A DNA stretch of 64,000 bases from Allobogoriella alba. GTDB taxonomy: Bacteria; Actinomycetota; Actinomycetes; Actinomycetales; Actinomycetaceae. Each line of letters opens with the position of its first letter. Positions within the stretch are counted from its first letter, which is position 1. The notes under the pieces were generated by a model. The model ran no database searches and was not told where the DNA came from. It worked only from the letters and a program-made list of their open reading frames with translations. Below, in pieces: positions 63,669 to 64,000 of this stretch. The stretch lies in the NCBI RefSeq assembly GCF_042665525.1, contig NZ_JBHTCQ010000005.1, positions 238,083 through 302,082 on the forward strand, given 5' to 3'. The position numbers and the translations under genes are program-made.

Positions 63669-64000
63669 ATGGGTTTCGGAGATTTCGTCGACAAGGCGAA
63701 GAGCGCCATGCAGAACGAGAAGGTCCAGGACGCTCTGCAGTCCGAGAAGGCAGGCGCGGCACTCGACGGTGCTGCCGAGAAGGCCAACGACCTGACCGGC
63801 GGACGGTTCAGCGACCAGATCGACAGCGCGAAGGAGGCCGCCGGCCAGTACGTCGGCGGCGCCGACGAGCAGCCCGGCCAGGGCGAGGGTCGCGGCGGCG
63901 GCCCCGGCGAAGGTCGCGGCGGCGGCCCCGGCGAAGGTCGCGGCGGCGCCCCCGGCGAGGGTCGCGGCGGCGGCCCCGGCGAAGGTCGCGGCGGCGGCCC
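63669..64000 (+). CDS. MT0933-type antitoxin-family protein with Gly-rich repeats (3' end missing)
   Basis: The visible 110 residues open MGFGDFVDKAKSAMQNEKVQDALQ, with a second helical half (TGGRFSDQIDSAKEAAGQYV), the pattern of the short 'antitoxin' family named after mycobacterial MT0933/Rv0909. From residue 72 a repeat of GEGRGGGP begins (five copies so far) and runs off the window edge. GGGGGAAAGGAA precedes the ATG. No toxin gene is visible. The toxin-antitoxin label for this family is weakly supported in general. Confidence 0.75.
   Translation, partial: MGFGDFVDKAKSAMQNEKVQDALQSEKAGAALDGAAEKANDLTGGRFSDQIDSAKEAAGQYVGGADEQPGQGEGRGGGPGEGRGGGPGEGRGGAPGEGRGGGPGEGRGGG
63882..64000 (+). repeat. 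24-bp tandem repeat encoding GEGRGGGP
   Basis: Units begin at 63882, 63906, 63930, 63954 and 63978; they differ at only a few positions (GAG/GAA codon, one GCC for GGC). The array continues beyond the window. Confidence 0.95.

Overview
The window is a continuous stretch of housekeeping and accessory chromosome from a very GC-rich Gram-positive actinomycete. The best guess is Micrococcales (a Georgenia/Cellulomonas/Beutenbergia-like genus). The evidence is a WhiB regulator, the split PurS/PurQ/PurL FGAM synthase, GTP-dependent PEPCK, an ScfR/RamB regulator, an LPXTG-anchored surface enzyme, a HAIR (HspR) site before clpB, a fadE5-fadA2-fabG4-htdX-like fatty-acid cluster as in mycobacteria, and many leaderless promoters (TAnnnT placed 6-8 nt before ATG/GTG). 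I see no rRNA, tRNA, IS element, prophage or CRISPR.

Layout. 0-2.3 kb: the end of an ABC ATPase gene and its permease. 2.4-4.6 kb: leftward operon of an SCP-like protein, a small membrane protein and an RNB ribonuclease. 4.7-8.7 kb: sortase-anchored 5'-nucleotidase with a PHO-box-like repeat upstream, a CPBP protease and CutC. 8.8-12.2 kb: purL and a DUF2804 protein. 12.3-18.9 kb: a fatty-acid divergon, tetR and an acyl-CoA oxidase leftward, thiolase/FabG4/MaoC rightward, around a perfect 10-bp inverted repeat. 18.9-19.25 kb: a non-coding stretch with a cluster of DnaA-box-like 9-mers. 19.2-24.7 kb: a TipA-type MerR regulator, an AraC regulator, a DHFR-like protein, an ABC-F ATPase, alanine dehydrogenase and a WhiB protein. 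25-26 kb: purQ and purS. 26-31.9 kb: an organosulfur operon (ssuB, ssuA, ssuC, sfnG, metY, CoA-binding protein) with a duplicated translation-coupling junction before metY.

32-38 kb: FAD monooxygenase, a GNAT-isochorismatase fusion, an acyl desaturase, purC and gnd. 38-45.4 kb: a molybdopterin oxidoreductase that lacks its Fe-S cysteines, co-translated with a helical protein, then an LLM oxidoreductase, purD and pckG. 45.5-51.4 kb: an ScfR-type regulator, purA, and an STAS / PAS-GAF-SpoIIE-HATPase / STAS partner-switching set. 51.4-60.7 kb: class II fba, a SpoU methylase, a HAD phosphatase, LemA, pyrE, an SDR, xthA, three tandem DUF4190/septum-formation-like membrane proteins and a serine hydrolase. 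60.8-64 kb: clpB and the start of an MT0933-type antitoxin-family protein with a glycine-rich repeat tail.

Common threads are purine synthesis (purL, purQ, purS, purC, purD and purA, all on the minus strand but spread over 40 kb), central carbon metabolism (gnd, pckG, fba, ald), fatty-acid turnover, sulfur acquisition and stress signalling. No single large unknown system stands out. The most unusual items are the DnaA-box cluster, the sfnG-metY mini-ORF chain, the cluster-less molybdoenzyme, the internal TipAS-like start and the tandem septum-formation-like paralogues.
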